Positions 23,388-31,774 of a stretch of DNA of 64,000 nucleotides are shown one piece after another. The DNA comes from Microbispora rosea (GTDB lineage Bacteria > Actinomycetota > Actinomycetes > Streptosporangiales > Streptosporangiaceae). Below the pieces are notes generated by a model, which was not told the origin of the DNA, made no database searches, and saw only the letters and a list, made by a program, of their open reading frames with translations. Within the stretch, counting starts at the first letter, position 1. Every line of letters begins with the position of its first letter. The position numbers were made by a program, and so were the translations under genes. The stretch is taken from contig NZ_FTNI01000031.1 in the NCBI RefSeq assembly GCF_900156315.1, positions 1 to 64,000 on the forward strand, written 5' to 3'.

Positions 23388-23419
23388 GGCGCCCCGCACG
23401 CACGTGCGTGCGGGGCGCC
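23388..23419. terminator. 32-bp perfect palindrome, terminator of the IclR gene
   Basis: Half-sequence GGCGCCCCGCACGCAC followed by its exact reverse complement, 9 bp past the IclR-gene stop. A 14-16-bp GC stem can form on either strand. It insulates the uronate-region transcript from the RiPP-like operon. Confidence 0.8.
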
Positions 23420-23428
23420 GCGGGCGCG

Positions 23429-24202
23429 TCAGTAAGCGCGGCGCTGCCGCATGGCCGAGCGCTCGATGCGCTCGCGCGCCTCCAGAAGGCAGGAGGCGAT
23501 TTCCTTCTCCCGCTCGGGTGTGAGGCGCGGGATCGGCACCGAGCAGCTGATGGCGTCGCGCGGCGGGTCGCTGATGTGCAGCGCGACGCCGAAGCATCGC
23601 AGCCCCTCGGTGTTCTCCTCGCGGTCCACCGCGTAGCCCTGCTTGCGCACCCGGTGCAGGTCGACCAGCAGCTCCTCGGCGTCCACGATCGTGTGGGCCG
23701 TCAGCGAGGGCAGCTCGGCGGGCAGTATCGCGCGCACCTCGTCGTCGTCCCTGCTCGCCAGGATCGCCTTGCCGAGCGACGTGGTGCTCGCCGGCAGGCG
23801 GCGGCCCACCCGCGAGAACGGCCGCAGGTAGTGCCGCGACGCGCGCGTGGCGAGATACACGATGTCGAAATGATCGAGACGGGCGAGGTGCACCGTCTCG
23901 CCCGTGACCTCGGCCAGCCAGTCCAGCGCGTCGTGCGCGAGCTGGACCACCGGGTCGCCGTCGATGTAAGTCGCCCCGACCAGCAGAGCCCGCATCCCGA
24001 TCCGGTAGAGCGTGCCGGTGACGTCGGTCTCGATCCAGCCGAGGTCGACCAGCGTGCGCAGCAGCGCGTGCAGGCTGCTCTTGGGGTAGCCCAGCTTGCC
24101 CTGTAGGTCGGTGAGGCTGTGCAGCCCGGGATACTGCGCGAAGAAGTCGAGCAGCTCGACCGTCCGGAGTGCCGACTTCACGTGCGGCACGGGTTCCGCC
24201 AT
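23429..24202 (-). CDS. IclR-family transcriptional regulator
   Basis: A 257-residue IclR protein: N-terminal winged helix (residues ~8-70, SALRTVELLDFFAQYPGLHSLTDLQGKLGYPKSSLHALL in pattern) and C-terminal effector domain (from ~80), including ATRASRHYLRPFSRVGRRLP and FGVALHISDPP. The family represses or activates aromatic- and sugar-acid catabolism, commonly with uronic-acid intermediates as effectors (KdgR type). Being the last gene after a racemase-family enzyme and the ABC importer, it probably controls this island through the TGAAC-N3-GTTCA boxes found upstream of the importer. Confidence 0.9.
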   Translation of the reverse strand: MAEPVPHVKSALRTVELLDFFAQYPGLHSLTDLQGKLGYPKSSLHALLRTLVDLGWIETDVTGTLYRIGMRALLVGATYIDGDPVVQLAHDALDWLAEVTGETVHLARLDHFDIVYLATRASRHYLRPFSRVGRRLPASTTSLGKAILASRDDDEVRAILPAELPSLTAHTIVDAEELLVDLHRVRKQGYAVDREENTEGLRCFGVALHISDPPRDAISCSVPIPRLTPEREKEIASCLLEARERIERSAMRQRRAY

Positions 24203-24232
24203 GTGTACCTCCCTGACCCGCCTGTCCGCCTC

Positions 24233-25396
24233 CTATTGTGAGCCGGTTCCCCAGGAGGCGACCGTCCGGGAGGCGATGTAGTCCATATCCAGATCATCCC
24301 CCAGTCCAGGAGTGTCCGGCATCCGCACCTTCCCGTCGGCGAGCGGGTCGACGATCGACCGCAGGTGCGGGGCGGGCGTGTCGTAGTCCGAGTGCGGGTG
24401 CAGCAGCCCCCGCTCGTACCACCGCCCGCAGAGGGTGGCGCCGATCACGGCCAGGGCGCCGGAGCCGTTGCCGTGGATCTCGCAGTCCATGCCGAACGAC
24501 TCGGCCAGGTGGACCGCCTTGATCGCCGGGATGATCCCCCCGGAGCCGACCACGCCGACCCTGAGGATGTCGCAGGCCCCCGCGGCCACCCACTCCGCCC
24601 GTGCCATGTGCTTGCCCCAGGAGGTCTCCGGCCCGAGGATCGGCGTCCTGAGCTGGTCGGCGAGCCATCGGTACGACTGCACCGACGCCTCCTCCATCGG
24701 CTCCTCGTACCACGCGAAGTTCAGCTCGTCGAGGGCCCGGCCGAGGGCCAGGGCCTCGGAGCGGGAGTACCAGTGGTTGCTGTCGAGCATGAGGGCGACG
24801 TCCGGGCCGACCGCCTCCCGCACCGCGGCGCACGCCTCGATGTCGCGGTCCACGCCGTACGGCATGGGCGGCATCCAGGTGTGCAGCTTGATCCCGCGGT
24901 AGCCGCGGGAGACGAGTTCCTTGGCGAAGGCGGCGTAGTCGTCGGGGGTGGCCAGGCCGCCGGGGATGTCATCGCCGCACATCGTGCTCGCGTAGGCGGG
25001 CACCTCGGAGCGGGCGCCGCCGAGGAGCTTCCAGACGGGAAGGCCGAGCTTGCGCCCGGCGAGGTCCCATAGAGCCTGGTCGGCAGCGCTGAGCGCCCGG
25101 TCGGACAGGTTGCCCTGGGCGCCCCGCTGCCGGCGGGCGACGCGGTGCCACAACCGCTCCCGGTCGAGGCTGTCCTGACCGATCAGCGCCGGCCCGATGT
25201 GGCCCGTGATCACCGCCTCCCTGACGGTGTCCGGCGCCGCCAGGCAGTATCCGGTCGCGCCGTCGCTGTCGGTGATGGCCAGCAGCGCCTCCCGCACCTC
25301 CCGGGGCGGGCCGGGATGCCGGTGACCGTGCCCGTCCACCACGGACCGGGTGACCGTGGTGAAGACCGTGACGATGACGCGTTCGACGACCGCCAT
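24233..25396 (-). CDS. Mandelate racemase/muconate lactonizing family enzyme (sugar-acid dehydratase or cycloisomerase)
   Basis: A 387-residue enolase-superfamily enzyme. Capping domain residues ~1-125; barrel with GIKLHTW (catalytic Lys/His strand), metal ligands Asp in LMLDSNHWY, Glu in WYEEPM and Glu in LGPETSW, and the late CEIHGNGSG with the base His. Members of this subgroup abstract the proton alpha to a sugar-acid carboxylate. In this island with uronate dehydrogenase, a galactarolactone cycloisomerase or an aldarate/aldonate dehydratase activity would be useful. The exact substrate is not determined by sequence inspection. RBS GAGAGGAAGAG precedes ATG 25396. Downstream of the solute-binding protein gene. 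Confidence 0.82.
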   Translation of the reverse strand: MAVVERVIVTVFTTVTRSVVDGHGHRHPGPPREVREALLAITDSDGATGYCLAAPDTVREAVITGHIGPALIGQDSLDRERLWHRVARRQRGAQGNLSDRALSAADQALWDLAGRKLGLPVWKLLGGARSEVPAYASTMCGDDIPGGLATPDDYAAFAKELVSRGYRGIKLHTWMPPMPYGVDRDIEACAAVREAVGPDVALMLDSNHWYSRSEALALGRALDELNFAWYEEPMEEASVQSYRWLADQLRTPILGPETSWGKHMARAEWVAAGACDILRVGVVGSGGIIPAIKAVHLAESFGMDCEIHGNGSGALAVIGATLCGRWYERGLLHPHSDYDTPAPHLRSIVDPLADGKVRMPDTPGLGDDLDMDYIASRTVASWGTGSQ

Positions 25397-25431
25397 GGGC
25401 TCTTCCTCTCTCTCGGTGGGGAGGGGCCGGA

Positions 25432-25463
25432 GGGCCGGTGCGCGGTCAGGGACGCACCGGCCC
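25432..25463. promoter_or_regulatory. Intercistronic stem-loop after the solute-binding-protein gene
   Basis: GGGCCGGTGCG and CGCACCGGCCC form an 11-bp perfect stem with a 10-base loop between the binding-protein stop and the next gene's RBS. Such loops protect binding-protein mRNA and lower downstream expression. Confidence 0.6.
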
Positions 25464-25487
25464 GGTCCCGGGACGCGGCGGCGATCG

Positions 25488-26777
25488 TCAGCCGCCGGTC
25501 GCCTTCTTCCATTCGGCCTGGGCGTCGGTCAGCTTCTGCGCCAGGGTGTCGAGGAACTCCTGGGGCTTCATCTGGCCGAGCAGCACCTTCTGGAAGAGGG
25601 GCTCGGTGTCGGCCTTGGTGATGGAGGAGAACTGGGGCAGGTAGTAGGGCGGCGACACGACCTGCGTGTTCGGGTCGTTCAGCGTGTCGACGGCCGTCTT
25701 CAGGTGCTCCAGGCCCTGCACCCAGGAGTCGCCCTGCGCCTCGGTGTTGGCCGGGATCTGGCCCGTCTGCTGGTTCCAGTAGCTGTTGCTGTCGTGGGAG
25801 ACCAGGAACTCCACGAACTTCCAGGCGGCGTCCTTGTGCTCGCTGCTCTTGAACACCGCGAAGCCGTCCACGGGGTTGGCGACGATGGTCCGCTTGCCGC
25901 CGGGACCGGTCGGCAGCGCGAAGGCGCCGATCTTGTCCTTGCCGTGCGCCTTGACGTGGTCGTTGTAGGAGCCCAGGTTGTGGTGCATCATCGCGATCTT
26001 CCCGGTGCCGAACGCGGCGACCATCTTCGGGAAGTCGTTGGTGACGTCGGCCTCGGGGGTGTCCTTCTTGTACAGCCCGGCCATCTTGGTGAGGAACTCG
26101 ACGTTCTTCGGGTCGTTGACCGTGCTCCTGCCCGATGCGTCGAAGAATTCGGTCACTCCCGAGTAGGAGTACATCTCGGCCAGGATCTGGAAGATCGAGC
26201 CGGCGCCGCCGCGGATGGTGTAGCCGTACTCGTCGGGCTTCTTGGTCAGCTCGTCGGCGTGCGTGAAGAACTCGTCCCAGGTGTCCGGCGCCTGCTGGAG
26301 CTTGTCCTTCAGGTACCACACCACGTCCATGTTGGAGGTGCCCGGCACCAGGTAGAGCTTGCCGTCGGGCACGGTCTTGCGGACCGAGTCGAGCATCGAG
26401 GTGGCCAGCTTGCCGTTCACCGAGCTCTTGGCGAGCCACTCGTCCGCCGGCTCCAGCGCCTGCTGGCCGGTCAGGTTGGCCAGGTACGACGTGGTGACGC
26501 CGCCGACGTCGGGGGTGTCCCCGCCCGCGATGGCGGTGTCGTACTTCTGCTGGACGGAGGCGATCGGGACGCCGACGTATTCGACGTGGATCGAGGGGTT
26601 GGCCGCCTCGAACCGCTTGATCAGCTCCTGGTAGATCGGGGTGCGGGCGCCTCCGTTGTTGTCCCAGAACGTGATGGTCGTCTTGCCGGAGCCCTCGCCG
26701 GAACCCGAGTCCGACCCACACCCGGTAGCGGTGACGGCGAGAACGGCGAGCGCCGCCCAGGCCACTTTCATCTTCAT
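25488..26777 (-). CDS. ABC transporter sugar-binding lipoprotein
   Basis: A 429-residue family 1 extracellular solute-binding protein. The signal peptide ends in the lipobox VTATGC (Cys20), followed by a Gly/Ser-rich tether and the mature start TTITFWDNNGG. It captures an oligosaccharide or sugar acid outside the membrane and delivers it to the two permeases encoded just upstream. Context suggests pectin oligogalacturonides or uronates. RBS AGGAGG sits 4 nt before ATG 26777. No ATP-binding subunit is encoded here; a shared MsiK-type ATPase, as usual for actinobacterial sugar importers, is inferred. Confidence 0.9.
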   Translation of the reverse strand: MKMKVAWAALAVLAVTATGCGSDSGSGEGSGKTTITFWDNNGGARTPIYQELIKRFEAANPSIHVEYVGVPIASVQQKYDTAIAGGDTPDVGGVTTSYLANLTGQQALEPADEWLAKSSVNGKLATSMLDSVRKTVPDGKLYLVPGTSNMDVVWYLKDKLQQAPDTWDEFFTHADELTKKPDEYGYTIRGGAGSIFQILAEMYSYSGVTEFFDASGRSTVNDPKNVEFLTKMAGLYKKDTPEADVTNDFPKMVAAFGTGKIAMMHHNLGSYNDHVKAHGKDKIGAFALPTGPGGKRTIVANPVDGFAVFKSSEHKDAAWKFVEFLVSHDSNSYWNQQTGQIPANTEAQGDSWVQGLEHLKTAVDTLNDPNTQVVSPPYYLPQFSSITKADTEPLFQKVLLGQMKPQEFLDTLAQKLTDAQAEWKKATGG

Positions 26778-26826
26778 GGTTCCTCCTGCTTAGGACAGGC
26801 TGCTCTCGACAGTTCTCTGGGGGGTG

Positions 26827-27705
26827 CTATCCCTTGACCGCGCCGGCGCTGATGCCGTGCACGAGATAGCGCTGGACCACTGCGAACACGCAGACCACCG
26901 GCAGGGCGGCGACGACGCCCCCGGCCGCCAGGGCCTCGAAGTCGGCGCTGTACTCCCCGATCGTGTAGCTGAGCCCGACGGGGATCGTGAAGCTGTCCTG
27001 TTTGCTGACGAACATCAGCGCGAACAGGAAGTTGTTCCACGTGTGGATGAAGGCGAACGACCCCACGGCGATCAGACCGGGCCGCAGCTGCGGCAGCACG
27101 ATCGCGAGGAAGCCGCGGAACCGGGTGCAGCCGTCGACCATCGCGGCCTCCTCGACCGTGAAGGGCACGGCCGAGATGAACCCGCTCATCAGGATGATCG
27201 ACAGGGGCAGGTTGAAGACGGTGTCGGCGACGACGAGGCCGGCCAGGCTGTTGATCAGGCCGAGCGACTTGAAGATCGAGAACAGCGGGATCAGCATCAT
27301 CGCGCCGGGGATGAACTGGGTGCACAGCAGCACGACCATGAACAGGCCCCGGCCGCGGAACCGGTAGCGCGACAGCGCGTACCCGCCCATGACCGCGATG
27401 ACCGTGGTGACCAGCAGCGACCAGACCCCGACGATCACGCTGTTCTTGAAGAACACCGCGTAGCCGATGTCGTTCCAGACGGTCTCGAAGTGCTCGAACG
27501 TGATCGGCCACGGCACCGGGTCGGTCGATCCGGCCGGCCGCAGGGCGAACACGAGCATCCAGTAGAACGGCACGAGGGTGAAGACCAGGTACATCCCGAG
27601 GGGGACGTAGAGCCGCAGAACGCGGCCGGGATCGCGTCTCTTCCGCCGGCGGGCCCCGTCGGGCACCACTCGCGTGCCCGGGCGGATCATGACGTCGGCG
27701 CTCAT
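26827..27705 (-). CDS. Carbohydrate ABC transporter permease (MalG-like)
   Basis: A 292-residue inner-membrane permease with six predicted helices and the EAA loop EEAAMVDGCTRFRGFLAIVLPQL in pattern (EAA---G---------LP), which contacts the ATPase. It ends VQRYLVHGISAGAVKG, a common MalG-type terminus. RBS GAGGGG 7 nt upstream of ATG 27705. It is 19 bp downstream of the partner permease and 49 bp upstream of the binding protein gene, so all are one operon. Confidence 0.92.
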   Translation of the reverse strand: MSADVMIRPGTRVVPDGARRRKRRDPGRVLRLYVPLGMYLVFTLVPFYWMLVFALRPAGSTDPVPWPITFEHFETVWNDIGYAVFFKNSVIVGVWSLLVTTVIAVMGGYALSRYRFRGRGLFMVVLLCTQFIPGAMMLIPLFSIFKSLGLINSLAGLVVADTVFNLPLSIILMSGFISAVPFTVEEAAMVDGCTRFRGFLAIVLPQLRPGLIAVGSFAFIHTWNNFLFALMFVSKQDSFTIPVGLSYTIGEYSADFEALAAGGVVAALPVVCVFAVVQRYLVHGISAGAVKG

Positions 27706-27724
27706 TGCGAAACCCCTCGCCTCT

Positions 27725-28591
27725 TCATCGTTCCTCCCCGAACCGGCTGAGCCGGAGGTAGAGGATGGAGCAGAACAGCAGGATCACGAAGCCCGCCATC
27801 GTCAGCGCCGAGCCGTACCCGAAGTCCTTGGAGTCGACGGCCCGCTGCGCGACGTACAGCGGCAGCGTGGTCGTGACCTGCGCCGGGCCGCCGCCGGTGA
27901 GCGTGTAGAGCAGGTCGACGTTGTTGAACTCCCAGACCCCGCGCAGCAGCGTGGCCAGCACGATCGCGTCCCGCAGGTGCGGCAGCGTGACGTGGAGGAA
28001 ACGCCTGATCCGTCCGGCGCCGTCCACCGCCGCCGCCTCGTAGAGCTCGCCGGGGATGCCCTGCAGGCCGGCGAGCAGGAGGATCGCGAAGAACGGCACG
28101 CCGCGCCACAACTCGGTCACCACCACGGCCGGGAAGACCGTGTCGGGGTTGCCGAGGACCGCCGCCTCGGGCTGCCCGAGGAAGCGCAGCACCCCGGTGC
28201 TCGGCGTGTAGAGCAGGATCCAGATGCCCGTCGTCAGCACCCCGGAGACGGCCCAGGGCGAGAAGACGAGCGACCGGGCAAGCCCCCTGCCGATGAAACT
28301 TTCATTGACGATGAGGGCCAGACCCAGCCCGAGGATCAGCTGGAGGCCGATCTCGGCGACCACCCATTTGGCGGTGAATCCCAGGCTGTGCCAGAAGACC
28401 TCGTCCTCGAACAGCATCTGCCGGAAGTTGTCGAGCCCGGCGAATCCGTCCGCCCATGGCCGGGTGAGGTTGCGGTGCTGCAGGCTGTAGTACGCGACGC
28501 TGGCGATCGGGTAGACGAGAAACGCGGCGATGAGCGCGACCGTCGGTGAGATCAGCAGGTACGGCACGGCCCTGCGGCGCATCGTCGTCAC
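27725..28591 (-). CDS. Carbohydrate ABC transporter permease (MalF-like)
   Basis: A 288-residue permease, first gene of the importer operon. Six helices; EAA loop YEAAAVDGAGRIRRFLHVTLP in pattern (EAA---G---------LP). GTG 28591 has GAGGAG about 8 nt upstream. The leader and promoter region contain two perfect TGAAC-N3-GTTCA sites 28-64 bp upstream of the start, the likely targets of the IclR regulator encoded at the end of the same operon. Divergent from kdgD. Confidence 0.92.
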   Translation of the reverse strand: MTTMRRRAVPYLLISPTVALIAAFLVYPIASVAYYSLQHRNLTRPWADGFAGLDNFRQMLFEDEVFWHSLGFTAKWVVAEIGLQLILGLGLALIVNESFIGRGLARSLVFSPWAVSGVLTTGIWILLYTPSTGVLRFLGQPEAAVLGNPDTVFPAVVVTELWRGVPFFAILLLAGLQGIPGELYEAAAVDGAGRIRRFLHVTLPHLRDAIVLATLLRGVWEFNNVDLLYTLTGGGPAQVTTTLPLYVAQRAVDSKDFGYGSALTMAGFVILLFCSILYLRLSRFGEER

Positions 28592-28618
28592 CGGCGCATC
28601 TCCTCTGCGACTTTTCCC

Positions 28619-28631
28619 TGAACCGAGTTCA
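28619..28631. promoter_or_regulatory. Operator box 1, TGAAC-CGA-GTTCA
   Basis: Perfect 5-bp inverted repeat with 3-bp spacer just upstream of the importer operon. A second identical-arm site lies 24 bp away (centre to centre). Likely IclR-family target. Confidence 0.65.
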
Positions 28632-28642
28632 AGACATATTCC

Positions 28643-28655
28643 TGAACGTAGTTCA
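28643..28655. promoter_or_regulatory. Operator box 2, TGAAC-GTA-GTTCA
   Basis: Second copy of the TGAAC-N3-GTTCA dyad, followed by CAAAC. GTTCACAA also occurs twice upstream of udh/kdgD at 34145-34171. Confidence 0.65.
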
Positions 28656-28785
28656 CAAACGTGGACGGATCAACGGTGATATTCGGGCCGTGGTCCTGTC
28701 AAGGACCCGTGTCACATTCGAAACATTCGCTCTCTCGGGGTGCGTGTCTTGACCGCACGCCGCCGCGCGCCGTACGGTCCCGGTG

Positions 28786-28799
28786 TTCATGAATATGAA
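28786..28799. promoter_or_regulatory. Inverted repeat TTCAT-GAAT-ATGAA before kdgD
   Basis: Perfect 5-bp arms in the AT-rich patch 31-44 bp upstream of the first kdgD start, followed by GTGTTCA. It could be a degenerate third operator or part of the kdgD promoter. Confidence 0.4.
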
Positions 28800-28829
28800 T
28801 TGTGTTCAGATGGATGACGGAGGAAGCCG

Positions 28830-29747
28830 GTGACGTTCGACGGCCTGCTGTTCTTCCCGGTCACGCCCTGCGACGAGGAGGAACGGCTCGGCCTCGAGGT
28901 GTTCCGCCGGCATGTGCGCCAGGGCGTCGAGGCGGGGTGCGGCGCGGTGTTCGCCTGCTGCGGCACCGGTGAGTTCCCCGCGCTCAGCCTGCGCGACTAC
29001 GCCGCCTGCGTCGCCGCGGCGGTCGAGGAGGCGGCCGGGCGCGTCCCGGTGGTCGCCGGGACCGGCTACGGCACCGCGATGGCCGTGGAGTTCGCCAGGG
29101 CGGCCGAGGACGGCGGGGCCTCGGCCCTGCTCGCGCTGCCGCCGTACCTCGTGCAGGCCGGTCAGGACGGCCTGCGCCGCCACTACGAGGCGATCGCGGA
29201 CGGCGCCCGGCTGCCGATCATCCTCTACCAGCGGGACAACGCCGTCTTCGAGCCGGAGACGGTCGCGGCGCTCGCGCGGCACCCGGGCGTCATCGGGCTC
29301 AAGGACGGCTACGGCGACCTCGGTCTCATGCGCCGGATCATCGAGGCCGCCCCGTCGGAAATGCTCTACTTCAACGGCTTGCCGACGGCGGAGCTGTCCC
29401 AGCCCGGCTACCGGGACCTCGGGGTGGTCCGCTACTCCTCCGCCGTCTTCTGTTTCCTCCCCGGCCTCGCGCTCGCCTGCTACTGGGCGCTGCGGGACGG
29501 CCGCGACGACGTCGCGAACCGTCTGATCGAGGGCTTCTACCGTCCCCTGGCCGGCCTCCGCAGCGAGGGCCCGGGGTATGCCGTCTCGCTCGTCAAGGCG
29601 GGCGTTCGCCTGCGTGGTCTGGACGTGGGACCCGTCCGCCGGCCGCTGTCCGATCCCAGCCCCGAGCACCTCGACAGGCTCGCCGCGCTGATCGACCGCG
29701 GTCTCGCCCTTCTCGAAGAACTGGAGCGGTCGCCCGATCCGGCCTGA
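28830..29747 (+). CDS. kdgD: 5-Dehydro-4-deoxyglucarate dehydratase, copy 1
   Basis: A 305-residue DHDPS-superfamily enzyme that dehydrates and decarboxylates 5-dehydro-4-deoxyglucarate to 2,5-dioxopentanoate. KdgD hallmarks: GLLFFPVTPCD, CGTGEFPALS, the LPPYLVQAGQDG segment, LYQRDN (catalytic Tyr), GLKDGYGD (Schiff-base Lys), NGLPTAE, YSSAVFCF and PGYAVSLVKAG. These separate it from DapA. GTG 28830 has GGAGGAAG 4 nt upstream. It is divergent from the importer operon and 48 bp upstream of a secreted pectate lyase. A second copy lies at 34450. Confidence 0.9.
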   Translation: MTFDGLLFFPVTPCDEEERLGLEVFRRHVRQGVEAGCGAVFACCGTGEFPALSLRDYAACVAAAVEEAAGRVPVVAGTGYGTAMAVEFARAAEDGGASALLALPPYLVQAGQDGLRRHYEAIADGARLPIILYQRDNAVFEPETVAALARHPGVIGLKDGYGDLGLMRRIIEAAPSEMLYFNGLPTAELSQPGYRDLGVVRYSSAVFCFLPGLALACYWALRDGRDDVANRLIEGFYRPLAGLRSEGPGYAVSLVKAGVRLRGLDVGPVRRPLSDPSPEHLDRLAALIDRGLALLEELERSPDPA

Positions 29748-29795
29748 ACGCGTACGGACTCGTCTCGGGGGAGCGACCGCGGAACGGAGACAGTC

Positions 29796-31097
29796 ATGCC
29801 CGGAAGATCCCTACTCCTGTCGGCCGCCCTCGCGATCACGGCCGCCGTCCCCGTGCTCGGAGCGGCCCCCGCGGGAGCGGTCACCCCGCCCGCCGGGAAG
29901 CCGGTCGATCTCGGGCGGCAGACGCTGCCCGCGGGCGACGGCTGGGCCTCGGCCGGCACGGGAACCACCGGCGGCGCGGCGGCCCCCGCGTCGAACGTCC
30001 ACGTGGTCGCCGACCGCGCCGGCCTGGCCGCGGCGCTCGCCTCCCCCGGCCCCCGCATCATCTACGTCAAGGGCGTCATCGACGTCGACAAGACCTGCGC
30101 GGACTTCGCCGCCGACGGCTACACCCTGACCGGCTACCTCGCGGCGTACGACCCGGCGGTGTGGGGACGCGACACCGAGCCGTCCGGGCCCATGGAGGAC
30201 GCGCGGGCCGCCTCCGCCGCGGCGCAGACGGCCTACATCAAGCTGAAGGTGCCGTCCGGCACCACCATCGTGGGCCTGCCGGGAGCGACGATCCGGCACA
30301 TCAACCTGCACGTGGACAAGGCCGACAACGTCATCATCCGCAACATCCGCTTCGAGGACGCGGCCGACTGCTTCCCCCAATGGGACCCCACCGACGGCGA
30401 CGAGGGCAACTGGAACTCCCTCTACGACAACATCTCGGTCACCGGCTCGACCCACGTCTGGATCGACCACAACACGTTCACCGACGGGGACAACCCCGAC
30501 GCGAACCAGCCGGTCTACTTCGGCCGGCCCTACCAGGTGCACGACGGGCAGGCGGACATCACCAACGGCTCCGACTTCGCGACCGTGTCGTGGAACGCGT
30601 TCTCCGACCACGACAAGACCATGCTGATCGGCTCGACCAACAACCCCGCGGCCGACCGGGGCAAGCTCAGCGTCACCGTGCACCACAACGCATTCTCCGG
30701 CAACCTGCAGCGGCTGCCCCGCGTGCGGTTCGGCAAGGTGCACGTCTACAACAACTACTACCAGGTGCCCGACGCCGGGCCCTTCGAGTACGCGCTGGGT
30801 GTGGGCGTGGAGTCCCAGATCTACGCCGAGAACAACTACTTCCGGCTGAGCCGGAGCGTGGACCCGGCCGACCTGCTCTACAACTGGGGCGGCACGACGC
30901 TGACGGGCAAGGGCAACCTGCTGCGGGTCGGCGGCAAGGAGCGGCCCATCGACCTGGTCGCCGCCTACAACGCGAAGAACGACCCCGACCTCGGCGCCGA
31001 CGCGGGCTGGACCCCCACACTGCACACGGGGATCGACCCCGCCGAGACCGTGCGCAGGGAGGTCTCCCGGCACGCCGGGGCCGGCGAGATCCACTGA
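29796..31097 (+). CDS. Secreted pectate lyase, polysaccharide lyase family 1
   Basis: A 433-residue enzyme cleaving polygalacturonate by beta-elimination outside the cell. Signal peptide residues 1-28 (ALAITAAVPVLGAAPAGA). The parallel beta-helix carries PL1 motifs: NVIIRNIRFEDAADCFPQWD (calcium Asp cluster), THVWIDHNTFTDGDNPD (vWiDH), and RLPRVRFGKVHVYNNYY with the catalytic Arg. RBS GGAG precedes ATG 29796. It supplies unsaturated oligogalacturonides to the importer and uronate enzymes encoded on either side. A strong hairpin follows. Confidence 0.93.
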   Translation: MPGRSLLLSAALAITAAVPVLGAAPAGAVTPPAGKPVDLGRQTLPAGDGWASAGTGTTGGAAAPASNVHVVADRAGLAAALASPGPRIIYVKGVIDVDKTCADFAADGYTLTGYLAAYDPAVWGRDTEPSGPMEDARAASAAAQTAYIKLKVPSGTTIVGLPGATIRHINLHVDKADNVIIRNIRFEDAADCFPQWDPTDGDEGNWNSLYDNISVTGSTHVWIDHNTFTDGDNPDANQPVYFGRPYQVHDGQADITNGSDFATVSWNAFSDHDKTMLIGSTNNPAADRGKLSVTVHHNAFSGNLQRLPRVRFGKVHVYNNYYQVPDAGPFEYALGVGVESQIYAENNYFRLSRSVDPADLLYNWGGTTLTGKGNLLRVGGKERPIDLVAAYNAKNDPDLGADAGWTPTLHTGIDPAETVRREVSRHAGAGEIH

Positions 31098-31108
31098 CGG
31101 CCGGCGAC

Positions 31109-31151
31109 GCGCGGCCCCCGTGCGCGGCCCCTCCGCGCACAGGGGCCGCGC
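31109..31151. terminator. Long hairpin between convergent pectate lyase and SnoaL-like genes
   Basis: GCGCGGCCCC(C)GTGCGCGG pairs with CCGCGCAC(A)GGGGCCGCGC around CCCCT: an 18-bp stem with a single mismatch. It probably acts bidirectionally. Confidence 0.8.
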
Positions 31152-31156
31152 GCACC

Positions 31157-31600
31157 CTATGGCGGCGGGCCGAGGCGGGACAGCGGAAGCCCGAGCTGGA
31201 GGTACAGCTCCAGCTGGTCGTAGAAGATCTGCTGGTCGACGATCAGGCCGTCCTGCAGGGCGAAGAACCAGCAGCACCGCACGCTGATGTACCGCCCGCT
31301 GCTCTGGAGCACGTCACCCGTGGTGAGCGCGAACGGCCCGGTGTGCCTGCCGGTCGCCACCGCGGTGACCGCCGTGGCCTCGCCGTCCACGGCCTTCCGC
31401 AGCACCGTGACGTGCATGTCGGGGAACGCCTGCCAGGTCCGGGTGTAATAGGACGCTATCTCCGAGCGTCCCTCCACCGGGCCGCCCGGCCCCACCATGG
31501 CGGGCTTGGAGCAGTAGCAGTCCATGATCGCGCCCAGATCGTGGGCGTTGAACGCGCTGGTATATCGGTCCACTACGTCGGCCACGGCGAGACCCCCCAT
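31157..31600 (-). CDS. SnoaL-like/NTF2-fold protein, copy 1
   Basis: A 147-residue alpha+beta barrel protein: DVVDRYTSAFNAHDLGAIMDCY at the N-terminus, GPVEGRSEIASYYTRTWQAFPDMHV in the middle, and the ending FYDQLELYLQLGLPL. The family includes polyketide cyclases, ketosteroid isomerase-like enzymes and many proteins of unknown role; no catalytic residue can be assigned. A GTG at 31585 with GGGGGG 7 nt upstream is an alternative start. A paralogue with the same YDQLELYxQLG ending lies at 52244. It converges on the pectate lyase. Confidence 0.75.
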   Translation of the reverse strand: MGGLAVADVVDRYTSAFNAHDLGAIMDCYCSKPAMVGPGGPVEGRSEIASYYTRTWQAFPDMHVTVLRKAVDGEATAVTAVATGRHTGPFALTTGDVLQSSGRYISVRCCWFFALQDGLIVDQQIFYDQLELYLQLGLPLSRLGPPP

Positions 31601-31774
31601 TCTCGCACCGAAAATCCAGGCTATCGGGGCGTCGGCCCTTCACCTCGGGCGGGCGTCCGGGCGAGCAGGCGGGCGAGCACGTGAACCGGCCCTCGGGATC
31701 ACTCAGGCCCGCGCCGCTCCCCGGGAACGGGAGCGGCGCGGAAACGGGCGCCGCAGGAAACGGGCGCGGTGGTG

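Noticed and set aside
26827-28591. Importer ATP-binding subunit expected next to the permeases
   Set aside because: No Walker-type ABC ATPase frame exists in the operon; a shared MsiK-type ATPase elsewhere is the usual solution.
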